Below, piece by piece: positions 1 to 19,824 of a DNA stretch of 64,000 nt. The DNA is from Halichondria panicea (taxonomy: Eukaryota > Porifera > Demospongiae > Suberitida > Halichondriidae), in contig NC_087386.1 of the NCBI RefSeq assembly GCF_963675165.1, forward strand, positions 1,290,931 to 1,354,930, given 5' to 3'. The notes beneath the pieces are model-generated. The model did not search any database and had not been told where the DNA came from. It saw nothing but the letters and a program-made list of their open reading frames with translations. Position numbers and translations under genes: made by a program. Each line of letters opens with the position of its first letter. The first letter of the stretch is position 1.

Positions 1-2416
1 CTACTGATCGGTGTACTCGGCTACTGGGTCATGGTTGCGGTGTATCCTCACTTACAATACACCTACATGCATGTACAGACTACAATACTTTACATATTCA
101 GTACAGCCTGTATTGTGAGTTCCTTGACCGTTGTGCCCCTAGTTTCCTGGTGACAGCTACTGAGCCGACCTATGCTGTCATCATGAATGGTTCAGTGGTC
201 GGGGAGCCTGATGGAGTCAATATCTCAGAGTACGGGCTAACACTAGTCACAAATGGGACTGCCTGCGACCCCGCCGTGAGTGCTACTGAATCATGTGTGC
301 ATCGTGCATTCTTATACATATTGCCAGGCTTTCTGGCATGTGATACTGCTAGTAGAGGCTGTAGTAGTTTTACAGTCTGATACTAGTTATATATCTCTAT
401 ATACACGTCTTTACTGTTCTTGTACATGTACCTGGTCTGTATACATGATTGTGTGCATTGTGCATTGCTATTGCTCTCAGGCTTTCTTGCTACAATGTGT
501 AACTGTTTCTTACTAGAGGTCAATTCATAATGATTCGTAGGTCTTTACTGCCACTGTGTTCCGTGATGACCCCAACAGCGGCTACAATACGACCATCTCC
601 TGTCAGTTTAAGGAATTTTTCACATCTAAGTATGTTCCTCAACTCTGCTGTGCCAGTGTGATTGCACTAATGCATTTGCGTCTGTTTGTATACAGTTTTC
701 TACTGGCTCTTCAGTTCTACCACGTATTTGGGCTGTTCTGGTTGACCAACTTCGTACTTGCCCTGGGGGAGGTCACTCTGGCCGGAGGGTTTGCTTCCTG
801 GTACTGGACATTCGACAAAAAGAAGGGCGCGCCTCGATTCGCTCTCATCAGATCATTTGGCAGGGCAGTACTGTAAGTTTGACAAGTAAATCCATGCTTC
901 ATGATCATCAGTATAAAGTAGATTACCCATCAACTGTACCGTACATGTTCTGCCACACGCTAGTGTTTTGAACCACTGAAACAAAGGCTGTATATACACA
1001 CTGATCGATCTGTGTTCTTTTTTGCACACACTACCGCGTAGTTTCCACTCTGGGTCTATTGCATTTGGAGCTCTACTGATAGCCATCATCCAGATGCTGA
1101 GAGTGCTGTTGGCATATGTACAGAAGAAACTCAAGGGCAAGGCAGGTAAAGTGGCCCAGACACTACTCTGTCTATTGGGAGCGTGTCTCTGGTGCTTCGA
1201 GAAGATACTACGTTACGTGAACAGACAAGCCTACATCGAGGTGAGATCTCTCTGTCGATGTATTAGTGTGATTTTACTGTCGCAATATAGGCACACACTA
1301 TTAGCAGTTTTATGTACTACGGGTAGATCTAAATATCTTTGCAGCACAGGTTATCCTTGCTACTGTTCCTTTCATTATTAGTTACTGACTTTGTTGTTTC
1401 TTTGTTCAGATTGCCATCTATGGCTATGATTTCTGCACTGGAGCATGCACTGCTGTCAAGCTACTCCTCAGGAACATTCTCACGTAAGCAACCGATCGAG
1501 TGTAACAACTGAATTATTGATGTGTGTGTGCTTAATTGGTTGACAGGACTGCCGTGAAGGACGGTATAGTGGCATTCCTCCTGCTGTTTGGTAAAATACT
1601 CATCACAAGTATTGTAGGTATGTAGGTACATGTACATGTATGGTTAATATGCTTACCACCAGGTAGTCCTCTAATGTGGATGTGTGGTTAATATGCTTAC
1701 CACCACGGTAGTCCTCTAATGTGCATGTGTGGTTAATATGCTTACCACCACGGTAGTCCTCTAATGTGCATGTGTGGTTAATATGCTTACGCTTACCACC
1801 ACGGTACTTCTCTAATGTGCATGTGTACACTTTATGCATGTAGGCATACTGGCCTATCTTGGGTTCGCTGACTACCTTGGTGGCAGCAATATACTGTGGC
1901 AGCAGCCTCTCAACTACTACCTGGTGCCTATCATTGTACGTTGTGATCAGACTTCTATCAGTGTTTGTTATTAATCATTCGTCTTTCCCAGGTACTCACT
2001 GTGACTGCTTTCCTGGTTGCCTCTGGTTTCATGACTGTCTACCACATGGCAGTGGATACAGTATTCATTTGTGCATGTGAGTATTGCATGGACGATACAT
2101 ACCAAGTTATTTCACAGATACTTTATTTTCTATAATTTATAGTATGTATAGTGTATTAATACATATACACTGTAAAACACTCATATACCCCCCCCACACA
2201 CACACACACACACACACACACTCATATACCCCCCCCCCCCACACACACACACACTTACACACTTACACACTTACAGTGGAAGATCTGGAACGCAATGATG
2301 GCAAAGACAAGCCTTACTTCATGAGCAAGAAACTCATGAAGCTATTGAACGTGAAGAATAAAAAGAACGACCAGACTACAATGCAGATGGAGTCACTAGA
2401 AACAGTGCAGTCATAG
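1..2416 (+). CDS. Choline transporter-like protein (SLC44/CTL), 3' part
   Basis: This is a polytopic membrane transporter of the SLC44 (CTL) family; members move choline or ethanolamine across plasma or organelle membranes. I read ten exons: 1-41, 143-275, 541-629, 696-872, 1042-1240, 1410-1483, 1547-1617, 1844-1935, 1992-2076 and 2277-2416 (stop TAG 2414-2416). All have GT-AG borders and compatible phases. Family landmarks are FALIRSFGRAV, FHSGSIAFGALLIA, LWCFEKILRYVNRQAY, YGYDFCTGAC, then the C-terminal LEDLERNDGKDKPYFMSKKL. The 5' end lies outside the window. Intron positions match those of the complete paralogue on the opposite strand at 4794-12606, and several exon lengths are identical (177, 199, 74, 71, 92, 85 nt), so the two arose by gene duplication with inversion. 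The intron at 1618-1843 holds a minisatellite and the last intron holds CA and poly-C runs. Confidence 0.9.
1641..1826. repeat. Intronic minisatellite, about 45-bp unit, 4 copies
   Basis: Four imperfect tandem copies of a unit reading GGTTAATATGCTTACCACC followed by a GGTAGTCCTCTAATGTG segment. They fill most of the CTL intron at 1618-1843. The last copy has an internal CTTACG duplication. An open frame on the opposite strand is only a by-product of the repeat. Confidence 0.9.
2196..2275. repeat. CA microsatellite with poly-C runs in last CTL intron
   Basis: Two CA runs are separated by poly-C and a repeated CTCATATACC motif, just upstream of the acceptor of the last exon of the + strand CTL gene. 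Confidence 0.9.
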
Positions 2417-2629
2417 CTAATTGACTACGTGTACATTTTCATCAGTCACAATTAACAGCAGCGTTACAAGTAGTTTCAGAAAGAGACATTTTATTACACA
2501 TAGATAGAACACTACAGCTATATAATTATGTTACTGTCACATTTCGATTTGAAAGTTCTATATAGATTGTCCAAGTTAGCCCAAAAATTGTGTTGCGTTT
2601 AAAAATGCAATGGGGGATAATTATATAGT

Positions 2630-3456
2630 TCACTTTAGTTGTTCGCTGACGAGCAGCCAGTATCTTGCTGAGAGTGCACTTTTATGACCGTTGGGTCCTC
2701 CCTTGTGGATTCGGGCCAGATCCTCGTTAGTGGGCTTACGCAGCAACTTCTCCTTGGTAGCATAGCGACTCACATACGCCTGCAGTGAAAAGAAGAAGAA
2801 GAATAGTCAGTATAGAATTATAGTATGAAAAGTGGTCATGTGGTAGATGGAATTAAATTAATGAAGTCATGCATGCCACGCTGATTGAGACTTCAATAGC
2901 ATCACACACACAAAGTTGTGCACATAGTATGTAGTCAACTCTCCAGTTATACGTACTATCAGGAGTGCATTGCATGCATTCATGGACTCCTGGTACTATA
3001 TTAATTATTTATTAAAGTTAGAGAATCATTAGCTACAGTGTACCAGCCGTTCTTTACCTGCATGAGTTTCTCAGAGTAGAGGAAGCTGCCCTCCCCCAGA
3101 CAGTTCTTCCATGTCTTGCCTCCCTCCATCAGAGTGGGGTCTTGCTCACACGCATCCTTCCAGTACTCCTCTCGGATCTGATAGGGTCCGTAGCAGAGTC
3201 CATCTCTTCCGCCCTCCACTGTGCTAGGGTTCTTCTGTCTCCCTGTCTCAACGTGCTGGATGGCTTTAAACAGCTTGGCAGATAAGGGACCTGCATAACA
3301 AAGCAAAGAAGATAAAAAAGCTACAATACATCAATTTACATGACATTGTAGAAAAACCACCTATAGTGTGGAATTTTTATTAGCCTGTTTGTAACTTCAC
3401 AAACTAAATATGCAACTGCATGGTCTATCTTTACCTGGTGGTTTGCTCTCAGCCAT
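2630..3456 (-). CDS. i-type (invertebrate) lysozyme / destabilase-like, no signal peptide
   Basis: Three exons (3435-3456, 3058-3290, 2630-2779) with consistent phases encode 134 residues. The product matches the i-type lysozyme family, whose members hydrolyse peptidoglycan and sometimes isopeptide bonds. The diagnostic CYGPYQIREEYWKDAC block (family form CGPYQIK..YW.DC) is followed by YVSRYATKEKLLRKPTNEDL and ARIHKGGPNGH. The likely catalytic Glu is in HVETG and the Asp in GGRDGLCYG. Oddly, the N-terminus is MAESKPPG with no signal peptide, and most of the paired cysteines of secreted i-type lysozymes are absent, including the Cys flanking the catalytic Glu. This suggests a cytosolic or non-classically exported form. 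Exon 1 is only 22 nt; if it is mis-assigned, a distal signal-peptide exon could have been missed. The gene lies between the two convergent CTL paralogues. Confidence 0.85.
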
Positions 3457-3628
3457 TATTGAAGGTGTAGCTAGTTCTTGTGTGGTGTTTTGGTTGAGAT
3501 AGGGGTGGGTAACAGTAGCTGGATCTATAGTGTGCAGAGCAGCCCCTCCCCCTTTTGTCTGCAACTTTCACCACAGCACAAGACCTCACCAGACATGCCA
3601 TTATACATGCAGCTAAAAAAAGGTCAAA

Positions 3629-4491
3629 ATGAAGGTAACTCTCCTCTTTGTGATTGCAGCCAGCTTCTTGGCCAGTGTACTGGCTAACTACAGTGACATC
3701 AAATCCTGCACCTTTACAGACAGCAAAGGGAAGAAATATGACCTGAGTGGACTCATTGCTGCAGAGTAAGCAAACCAGCTAGAATACTTATACTAGATTA
3801 TTGTTCTCAACAATGCAACACTGCAATGGTGATAAATGATTTTATGGAGCCTATGTCTATAGCAATGATGGTCAACTACGGTTGTATCTATGTAAAGTAG
3901 CTAAAGTAATAGCGTTACAGTATGGATTTTCCACAATCTCTCTGCAGTGAGATGGCCTACTCGTGGTCTCAGCAACTATGGGATACGTCTGACAACATAT
4001 ACTCAAACCCTGACTTCTCTAACAAGAAGAACTACATGTTTCAGTTGCAGATCTGCCGTAACATCACCAAACCTATCCACCCCGAAGCTTGCAATGTCTC
4101 CGCTGCCACTTACATGGTACAGCATGCATAGCTAAAACATATACAATGCTTGACTTGTTCACACCACCTTCAGTATGATGAGACCACCAAGGGCTGTGTC
4201 TCTTTTGGAAAGCTGGAGCTGGCTACCTTTGAAGAAAACCCTTTCGGAGATGGTAAGAATAGCAATAACAATTAATTGATCGTTTTATTGCTTTTAACCT
4301 CATGCATGCATGCACATGCAGGTATTCATCTGAACCTCTACTATGGGGACACCGTGACACACACTCTCCGTTACAAGGGCAAGATCTATTTTGTGTGTGA
4401 CCAGACCAAGATTATGGACGGTCCTGTGTTTGAGCACCTCAAGGACAACTATGACGGCCACTTCCGTATTAATACGAAGTATGCTTGTTAG
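3629..4491 (+). CDS. Small secreted protein with MRH-like (mannose-6-phosphate receptor homology) domain
   Basis: Four exons (3629-3765, 3948-4116, 4174-4252, 4322-4491) encode 184 residues. MKVTLLFVIAASFLASVLA is a clear signal peptide. The mature part begins with C.FTDSKGKKYDLSGLI, the classic opening of MRH domains, and continues with QLQICRN, GDTVTHTLRYKGKIYFVCD and a C-terminal INTKYAC. Six cysteines remain, as in MRH folds. The family Q, R, E and Y sugar-contact positions may be represented by QLQICRN, TLRYKG and FEHLKDNY, but this is alignment by eye. There is no transmembrane segment, so it would be a soluble lumenal or secreted lectin-like protein. MRH proteins handle lysosomal or ER glycoproteins; a lysosomal link with the neighbouring lysozyme is speculative. 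Confidence 0.65.
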
Positions 4492-4793
4492 ATTTTTAAT
4501 ATACCCTCTACCAAACAGATCGATCGATGTTGACTATAATAGAATTACGCTTATAATAATAGCAAAAACTATATACTGTATAAATGTTGTTCTTGAAGAA
4601 TGAAGTGGTTATAATTATTAGTACAAAAACTAGTAAAAGGGACACATTTGCAAAAAAATTTTACAAGACTTAGTGTTATAAAAATCATCATCGTTATTTT
4701 ATCTGACCATACCACACAGCATTGTTTTAAAATCACTACTACATCATAGGCATGTATAATTATAGCTACATGTATAAACAGTTTCTTGTTCTC

Positions 4794-12606
<7,813 letters not shown>

Positions 12607-12978
12607 CTTGAGCTACCTCTAAAGTGCAAATTGGTGAAAACTGGAGAGCTGCTCTCCTCTTGTGTGGTGGTTAGGTCTTCTGGAGGCTGCTCCAAACACT
12701 AGAATAGCCCGTCTCCTTGTATCGATGAATCTCTAATCACTTGCTAAAGCTTGCTACACACACACGTATGTACGTACACACACACCTTGCAGGCTTAGCA
12801 TAAAAGTATGTAATTATGCTAATAAGGCCACGCCCCCTAGTTAATTTACTCTAATTGAAGCCCACTTGTAAACAAATCACGTTCTAATTAAAACCCATTT
12901 CTTTGAAGTTAATTCATGAATGGTTACTATGTACGTAGCTCTGTTTACAGCCGGCCCTTGATCGAGTGTCTAACTATT
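12607..12978. promoter_or_regulatory. Putative bidirectional promoter
   Basis: The start codons of the CTL gene (- strand, 12606) and the DUF4614-like gene (+ strand, 12916 or 12979) are only about 310-370 bp apart, head to head. The interval contains a GC-box or KLF-like GGCCACGCCCCCT at 12826-12838. No TATA box is evident. The assignment rests on arrangement, not on a mapped start. Confidence 0.5.
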
Positions 12979-15900
12979 ATGTCTTCTAGTGATGATGATG
13001 ATCTACGATCCTACCTCAAGGAGACTAAAGATCACGGCTCTAGAAGTCAAGAAATCGACTGGTCAAAATTGTTAGAGTCAGCAGAAGTGGATCATGAGAT
13101 GAACAAAGCTCTGTATGATATTGAAAACGATAAATCCTCTAACCTTGATCTATTCTTGAAGACACCAGTTAGGAGTACTGCCACACAACGGGCCAAATCT
13201 GGTCAAGAAGTACGAAAACTATCAGCTAATAGAAGATCGTTCAGTGCTGACCCAAACCTCCATGCTGTGTCTGAGTTACACCTCAGTGAACTGTCAGAGG
13301 TAACCTCTAGTAGCGTCAGTGACCTCTCACCTCTGAGTGCAGCAGCCGTACCTCAACCAGACACAGAAGATGTTTCAGAAGCGAGTGATTTTATTGGGAA
13401 TATAAGAAATGTCAGTGATTTAAGCGTATCAATTTCAGACCGAGTCGAAAAACAAGTAAAAGTTGCACCTCGAAAATCCACCAAGTCAATAAACTCTTCA
13501 TTTGTACGCAATGACAAAGATGACTCTTCTGATCTACAGCTGAGTGAGGAGCTATCAACTTCAATTTCCCTCTCAGAGCACATCAGGCAAAACATATTTT
13601 CCATCGACCAACTGGAGACCCCTTATCAAAGTGATGGTGACCACACCCCCTCCGAGTCAATAGAAGGAATGAATGTACATACTGTTGATGAACTGGGTCG
13701 CGTTGAAGAAGCAGTTGACAATTATCATCCGACCTCCCCCGAGCAGAAACTGTCTATTGTTGAAGATGAGTACACGTACAGTGTAGATGAAGACTTTGAC
13801 TCCCTCACAAATACTAGAGACACTCACACAAAGAACAGTCACACAAAGAGCACTATCAGTCACGCTACTACTACGAGCAGAAAAACTAGTAGTAGTAGTC
13901 AGGGGGTGGTGTCTGAGGGGGCGGGGTCAGGAGACGAGGGGACAGAGTACCAGTACACAAGCTTCAGTGATGAGGGGATGACAGATGCAGGTAAGTGGGT
14001 GGTATTTTCTAACTTATGCATTCTTATCAATTGTAGGGTGCACATGACTAGGCATGCACGCATGTACGCATGACGCTAGACAGCCTCAGGCATATAAATT
14101 TTCTTAGCCTAGCAACTGATAGCCTCTAGTGATTTGTGTGTATGTGTACAGGTAAGCGTTGTCCTAGTACCAAGAATGTTTTGTGAGCATCGAATTTACA
14201 TGCGAACTTTGCGAGCGTTTATTACTTTACAATGATAACATTGCAAAAAACCTAAACTGGTACTGATGCGACACGCAATCCTTGCCAGAATCCAATAGTT
14301 AGATCGCAAAAGGTCAAATTTTCTGCTGATTTATGGCTCATTTGCAAAGGTTTTTCACTTGCAACATATTCTAGTAGTACGGTACCCATTATGCCGACAT
14401 TAGGCCTACATGTACATGTATTACGTGTTAAAATATGTAACTTTGTTCTAATTTCATTCATACAGACAGGAGTGAGACCAGCTATTCCCAATCAGCAGTT
14501 GACCTCTCACCCTCCAAAGATAAACAACCCCCCACTAAGACTAAGACTAAACAATGCCGTCATAACAATCAACAAGACGCCTCGGTACAGACTGCCTCGT
14601 ACCCTACAACATTTGATCTCCCCGACCACCCTCTGCCCACTCCTATTCTTCCCTATGTACTACCAGCTGCAAAACTTGAAGGTAAGGTACTCTGGTTGCC
14701 ATGATTACATTCCAGGTGTGTCCAAAGTATGTATGTGTATGTACACAGATCAAGTTGTTATACTCTGTAAATTTTCGAGCCTCGTTATATCAAAGGTATA
14801 TACTGTCAATTTCTATAGCTAATTAGATTAGCCCCAATTACATGTTCCGGATGCCTTTCAGGCTTTAATTGGCAGCTGGCCGGCCACCCAAAGTCTCTCG
14901 TATGCTTGTCTGTGCTACGCCTCATTAACCCCTGAGGGCAAAGGTCAATCACCTAGGGACTTGCAATGTGTACACTGGCATGTACAGTGTGGCTACAAGC
15001 ACAGATGTGCGGCTATTCAGGTCCATTGATTATGGGGAATTTTCTAACCAGCTAGCTACTCATGATTCATTTCTTTGTAGGCTGACGCATATCCTCTCTA
15101 TGCATTTGCATGCAAATTTCCCATTATTAATATTGTATCCCATAGGCTTTGAGCTCATGCAGTGATGATTAGATCACCCCTACATGTGTGCTGGTAGTTA
15201 GATGACCATAGATGGGTACAATAGAGACAGCCTTCGCCTTATCTGTGCCTAAGGTCCGTACAAATTCCCGACACGCTAGTAACGTGTATGTGTATATTAG
15301 GAAGCTTTCCCATAATTGTGTATGTGCTCTTCTTTCAAACACCCACACTTTCAAAGCCTTATCCATGCATGAAGACACACTCACATACATGTGTACACAC
15401 AACTCTATTATATATGGTACATCGATAATTATATATGCATGACTAACCCCCCCCCCCCCCCACTCACACACACATATACAGCTCTCTCCTCATTCTCTCC
15501 CGCTTCCATTGCATTGACTGACCTGATACGAAGCCAGCTGTCACTGATACGATTCTCCATGGACACCACCCAACGTCAGGTGGACAATATCTATGCGAGC
15601 ACCCAGTCTGGACACCACTATACCACACTGGAAGAAACAAAAGCAGTGAGTCGTAATCTAGTTGCTCTCTCAACCTTCAATAAAATGTGCTTAAAAAAAT
15701 AATTACAGATTTTAGGCTGTGGTGGTATAATAATAATTACCCAAATGCTGCATGTAGACCAGATTTCAATCCCAGGTGGTAGTTTTGTGCACCACTGGGT
15801 GTATCCTTGGGTACAGTGCACATATGTAAAAAATGGTGCCTCATAGTTAATTATTTCACCTTACTATCATGTCTATGATGTCACTAAGTAGGCTGTCTCT

Positions 15901-16269
15901 GTGTTTGCATGTGTACATGTACATGTGTTTGCATACAGGAAAGGAAGGGCCTACAACAAAGCTTCCTAGTATGCCCCTACTGTTTGATCCATGACCTTTT
16001 GCTAAAATCAAATATGTAGCCATGCAGATAATTCTCTCATGCATTGTTGTGGTACATGTATATACGTGTGTGAGTCTGTTTGCATAGCTCTGTCATTCTA
16101 TCACCCTATGCCTCAGGCTACCCTAGCAACTCTTAATCAGCATAGAAACGGCCTGTCCATTAACCAACTCATGCACCCCATACAGTACATTGAGAGAAAC
16201 AAGCCGAAAATTCTGACAATGAAAGAAGCAAAGAACATTATAGGACACAAACACAAAATTAATAGCTAA
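12979..16269 (+). CDS. C19orf44-like protein (DUF4614 at C-terminus)
   Basis: Four exons: 12979 (or 12916)-13990, 14466-14681, 15482-15645 and 16186-16269. The long first exon is acidic, Ser-rich and apparently disordered, with repeated SDL and ELS motifs. The conserved part is C-terminal: SFSPASIALTDLIRSQLSLI, HHYTTLEETKAYIERNKP, then ILTMKEAKNII. This resembles the DUF4614 region of vertebrate C19orf44, a poorly characterised protein. I start at 12979 (MSSSDDDD); an in-frame ATG at 12916 would add 21 residues, for 512 in all. I placed the last acceptor at 16186 because it joins ETKA directly to YIERNKP. An alternative acceptor at 16117 keeps the frame and adds 23 residues. The family call is from memory of the motif. 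The gene ends 75 bp from the convergent gene at 16345. Confidence 0.5.
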
Positions 16270-16344
16270 CTAAGAATTTGTTTTTATGCTCTTAGAAAAG
16301 CTTACATGTATACAGACATCACTAAAAAGTACTATTTTTGTGCA

Positions 16345-18172
16345 TTATTTTTCTTTCTGTTGGAGATCATCAAAAACTTGCACCTCTTCATAAGTTCTAG
16401 TAGATGCATGTCTAAGTCTTTCACTTTCACTTTCAAGCTCAATCACCATGGTAACCTCTTCTTCGTCATTCGGTCGCTCGGATATGTAGTCATACACACC
16501 GCTAGGTAGAGGGGAGAGTAACACTGTATCGTATGGACTTGAGTTTAAGTCATAGCCAATTGATTCAGATGATAAGTTCAGGCCATTTTGACTCATTGCA
16601 GCAATATTTGAGATAACGGGTACTTCGTAGTCTTGAGGTAGTATTCTTGACGGAGATACTTTGCTCGGTTGCCTGTGGTTCTGAAATACTAAGCTACCAT
16701 ACCCGTGATTTCTATCATTGTCAAGTGATTCAGTGGACAAGCTTAGAGCAGTGTGCCTGTTTGTTGCAATATTTGATATCACTGGTAGCTCGTAATCTTG
16801 AGGTAGCCTTCTTGGATTTGATAACTTTCTGGAGTTGTGGTTTTGAAGTAGTCGATCGTAGCTTTGGTTATAGCTCATGTTTTTATTGATAGAATCGTTG
16901 GAAGGCGTGCTTACAGAGCTCTGACTTACAGCAGCAAAGTTAGTCATTATTGGAACCTCATAAGTTTGCGGATCTTTACTTAGAGTAAGTAGCTTCTTCA
17001 GTTTGCGATTATGAATCAACATGAGGACCAAAGCTAATACCAGGAGTATGATTATCAAGCTTAAGCCCACAATGACTCCAGCTAGGCTAAAAATGATTGT
17101 CTCCGAGTGTGAGGTGTGGTCAGATGAATGTGATGGTGGTATTGTTTCTTGCATTAGCAGTATCGTCGATGTTGTTTGATGCATGTTCGTTATGGAGGGT
17201 GGCGTTTGTAGCGTAGAGTAAGTGGATTGCGATGGTGTTCCTTGTGGTAGTATAGATGATGAAGTTGAGACTCGCATTGTAGAGGCCACTGTCTTTGTAG
17301 GCACTTGTGATGGGTAGGATGTGGCTGGTGTATAGTGGGAAAGCAAAGATGACAAGTGGGGGATTGTAGAATATGAAGATTGTTGTGTGTTTGCAATACT
17401 GCTGGTTGAAATAGTAGAGCTCATGGAGACCTCCGTCTGGTATTGTGAGGACGATTGTGAGGTACTAGGTCCATTTGATGTAGCTGCAAGGGAAAATGTA
17501 TAGTCATTGAGTGCATGGTTGCAAATGTTTGTATTTTTCGTATTAGAGCATTAATCTGAAAATTAAAACACCATTCTAATACAGAACTTGGTAGTTCATA
17601 TGAAAATTTGCACCAACGAAATTTACCTGCTTTACGGTATCAGTGTTTTAATTGCTTACCTTGTGTGATCGAAGTGTATGTTGCTGTGGGTAGGATGCTG
17701 TGGCTAGGAGTGGAATAGTTGATGGTTGCAGGTGGTTCCATGGTTGACTGTGAGGCACTGGGTAAGATAGTCACACCTGCAAAAAGAGCCAGTTTAGTAC
17801 AATTATATATAATTATAGCCACCAGGATAGTATGCACACTCAGGATATAGATACAGAAGAAAAAATTCTCTACATGTTGCAAATTGACTCGCTATTAACA
17901 TAATCATGTGTACTAACATCATGTGCATGCATACACTTCATACTGCATGCATCTAATGAAGTCCTTGTAGCCTGACAATTGATTCAGAAGTATACATGCA
18001 TTACCTTCTGTTGTCATCCAGCTTGTGCAAATGAAAATTGCTATCAATAGAGCAGCTCCACAATTAGTATTGTATTTCTGCAAGTAGAGAGGTTTGAGCA
18101 GCTTAGTAACCTGAACAGTATTAATTCCTATAGCTAAAATACTACCATAGTTAACTCTATACAACTCACCAT
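16345..18172 (-). CDS. Mucin-like single-pass membrane protein with tyrosine-motif repeat tail
   Basis: Four exons: 18170-18172 (the ATG alone), 18005-18077, 17660-17776 and 16345-17483, giving 443 residues. Exon 2 supplies the signal peptide (GAALLIAIFICTSWMTTEG). The ectodomain is a Ser/Thr/Pro-rich, probably O-glycosylated stalk. One transmembrane helix (around LAGVIVGLSLIIILLVLALV) is followed by basic NRKLKK. The cytoplasmic tail has three repeats of about 50 residues, each with a tyrosine core: TYEVPIMTNFA, DYELPVISNIA, DYEVPVISNIA. These are followed by GVYDYISERP and RTYEEV. I do not recognise the family. The tail resembles in style the tails of the adjacent receptor-like cluster (YDYI near the end, YEE at the very end), so it may use the same SH2 or PTB partners. 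That is inference. Confidence 0.7.
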
Positions 18173-18608
18173 TATTATTATACTGTATCAATTTTACTGT
18201 GAATGACTGGTTGCCTATAACTTGCTATTGCTGTATATACCGTAGTTGACTGAGCGTGTAGACATTTATAGGCAAGCATCATTTGTCGGATATGTCAAGC
18301 ATGATCTCCCATGGGGCCAGTCAGGCATGCATGCATAGTCAGCTGGTAGGCATAACCACCCACCCATCCATCACTTCCCGTACAACTAAACAATATAGCT
18401 ATAAGCTCTTTTTTGGAAGGGACATTTATACGCGTACGTACAACTTAAAAGGAAAACTAATTAGCTTCACTTCAATGACAATAGTTACATAGACAATGGA
18501 GAGTACTAAGTGGAATGTTATGAACAATAAACTGCTATGCTATATTTTATAATGAATTTTAAAAGTAAACAAGGAATTGTGTACACCGCATGTACTTGCT
18601 AGCTACTA
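18173..18608. other. Intergenic, nothing recognised
   Basis: AT-rich sequence upstream of the mucin-like gene and downstream of the first cluster relic. No gene, RNA or repeat structure was recognised. Its right part resembles the 3' flanks of the cluster genes. Confidence 0.5.
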
Positions 18609-19640
18609 GGCAGGTATAGCCTCATACACTACAGATCGAGGTAGGTCTACTGTCCTCAGTCTCATCTCCACTGTTACTAGCCGGCGTGTTGCCATGGAGT
18701 AGGTTAGGAATGTAGTCATACTCTACACTCTGTTGGGCAATGGGTGGGGGCACACTCTCGTAGGAAGGGTTAGCAACCAGGTTAGCAACTGTTTCTCCAT
18801 GCTTAATGATATTCCCATAAGCCTGGTTTGTTTTCAGGTCAATGTTTTCTGAGTCGATTGTTCTTTATCACAGTCATTCAATAATTACAGTTTCAATCGT
18901 TCAAAGATAAAATACGGTATTAATTGGAGGCGCGCGCGGGCCGGAATAAAGAAAGAAATAGAGTTAAAGTACACCCATTTCTTTCTTGCTCCCTCGTTTC
19001 GTCTATTCTTTTTTTGCTACCTACTATTTATGCATGAACAATGACAATTAGCAGCAAGAAAAAGGAACGAGGCTAGCAGTATAGATAGTGTCAGAGTTGA
19101 TTGCAGACTATATACATGCATGTATCTGTACAATAATGAGTTATAGATAAGTGTATGATTATCATCCCCCTGGGGTGGTAGGCATTTCGAAATGATGTAT
19201 AATAATGTGCTTAATTAAATCACAACCCACCATCGAGCGTCACGTTAATTAACACAGAGTCTTTGGGTGACACACCGCTCATATCAGGTAATCTGATGCT
19301 AATGGAGGCTGCCCTCAAGACTGTGGATAGTCAGTTGCATCAGTTTCTGTCCCATGAACCTGATGGACACACCTGGTATGTGTGGAATAACATAGCTTTC
19401 AAAAGAAAAGGGAAATATCCACACAAGAGCGACCAGCTAATAACTAGTACAGTCATTCCACTATAGTTACAGTCACAGGTATGCAATTTTATGATAAAAT
19501 CATTGCATGTATGCCAAAATGTTTACATAGATTTCGAGTATGATTACCATTGTAGGAGTTGACGATCCACATCATCATGAGAAAAGGCAAAACTCTGATC
19601 AACAATAGACTCATTACAGAAACCATTGTTAAATGCACTC
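18609..19640 (-). pseudogene. psiA0: truncated cluster relic with an inverted B fragment
   Basis: An apparently intact signal-peptide exon (about 19553-19631, MVSVMSLLLIRVLPFLMMM) is followed by a remnant Ig exon reduced to its two ends. Between those ends sits a short piece of the B ectodomain (coding GSDANGGCPQ) in the opposite orientation, near 19291-19330. The tail exon survives only from about 18862 to 18609; the transmembrane part is missing. The locus cannot make a receptor. It marks the 3' end of the cluster and records a deletion plus inversion. Confidence 0.75.
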
Positions 19641-19824
19641 AGCTAGTTACACGTAACTGGCACTATACTGTGGTAGTATATATTAACAATAGCTTGGGTT
19701 AGCTAACGTTATGCCACCTATATCCTCAATGAAATGAAACATAAACAGGAATCCCATGAATCACTATTGTTTAGTTGCAGAGGTACATATAACATATTTT
19801 ATTGTCATTGTACACAAAAATATA

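Noticed and set aside
1603-1839. Minus-strand frame with repeated TCTLEDYRGGKHINH
   Set aside because: Translation of an intronic minisatellite.
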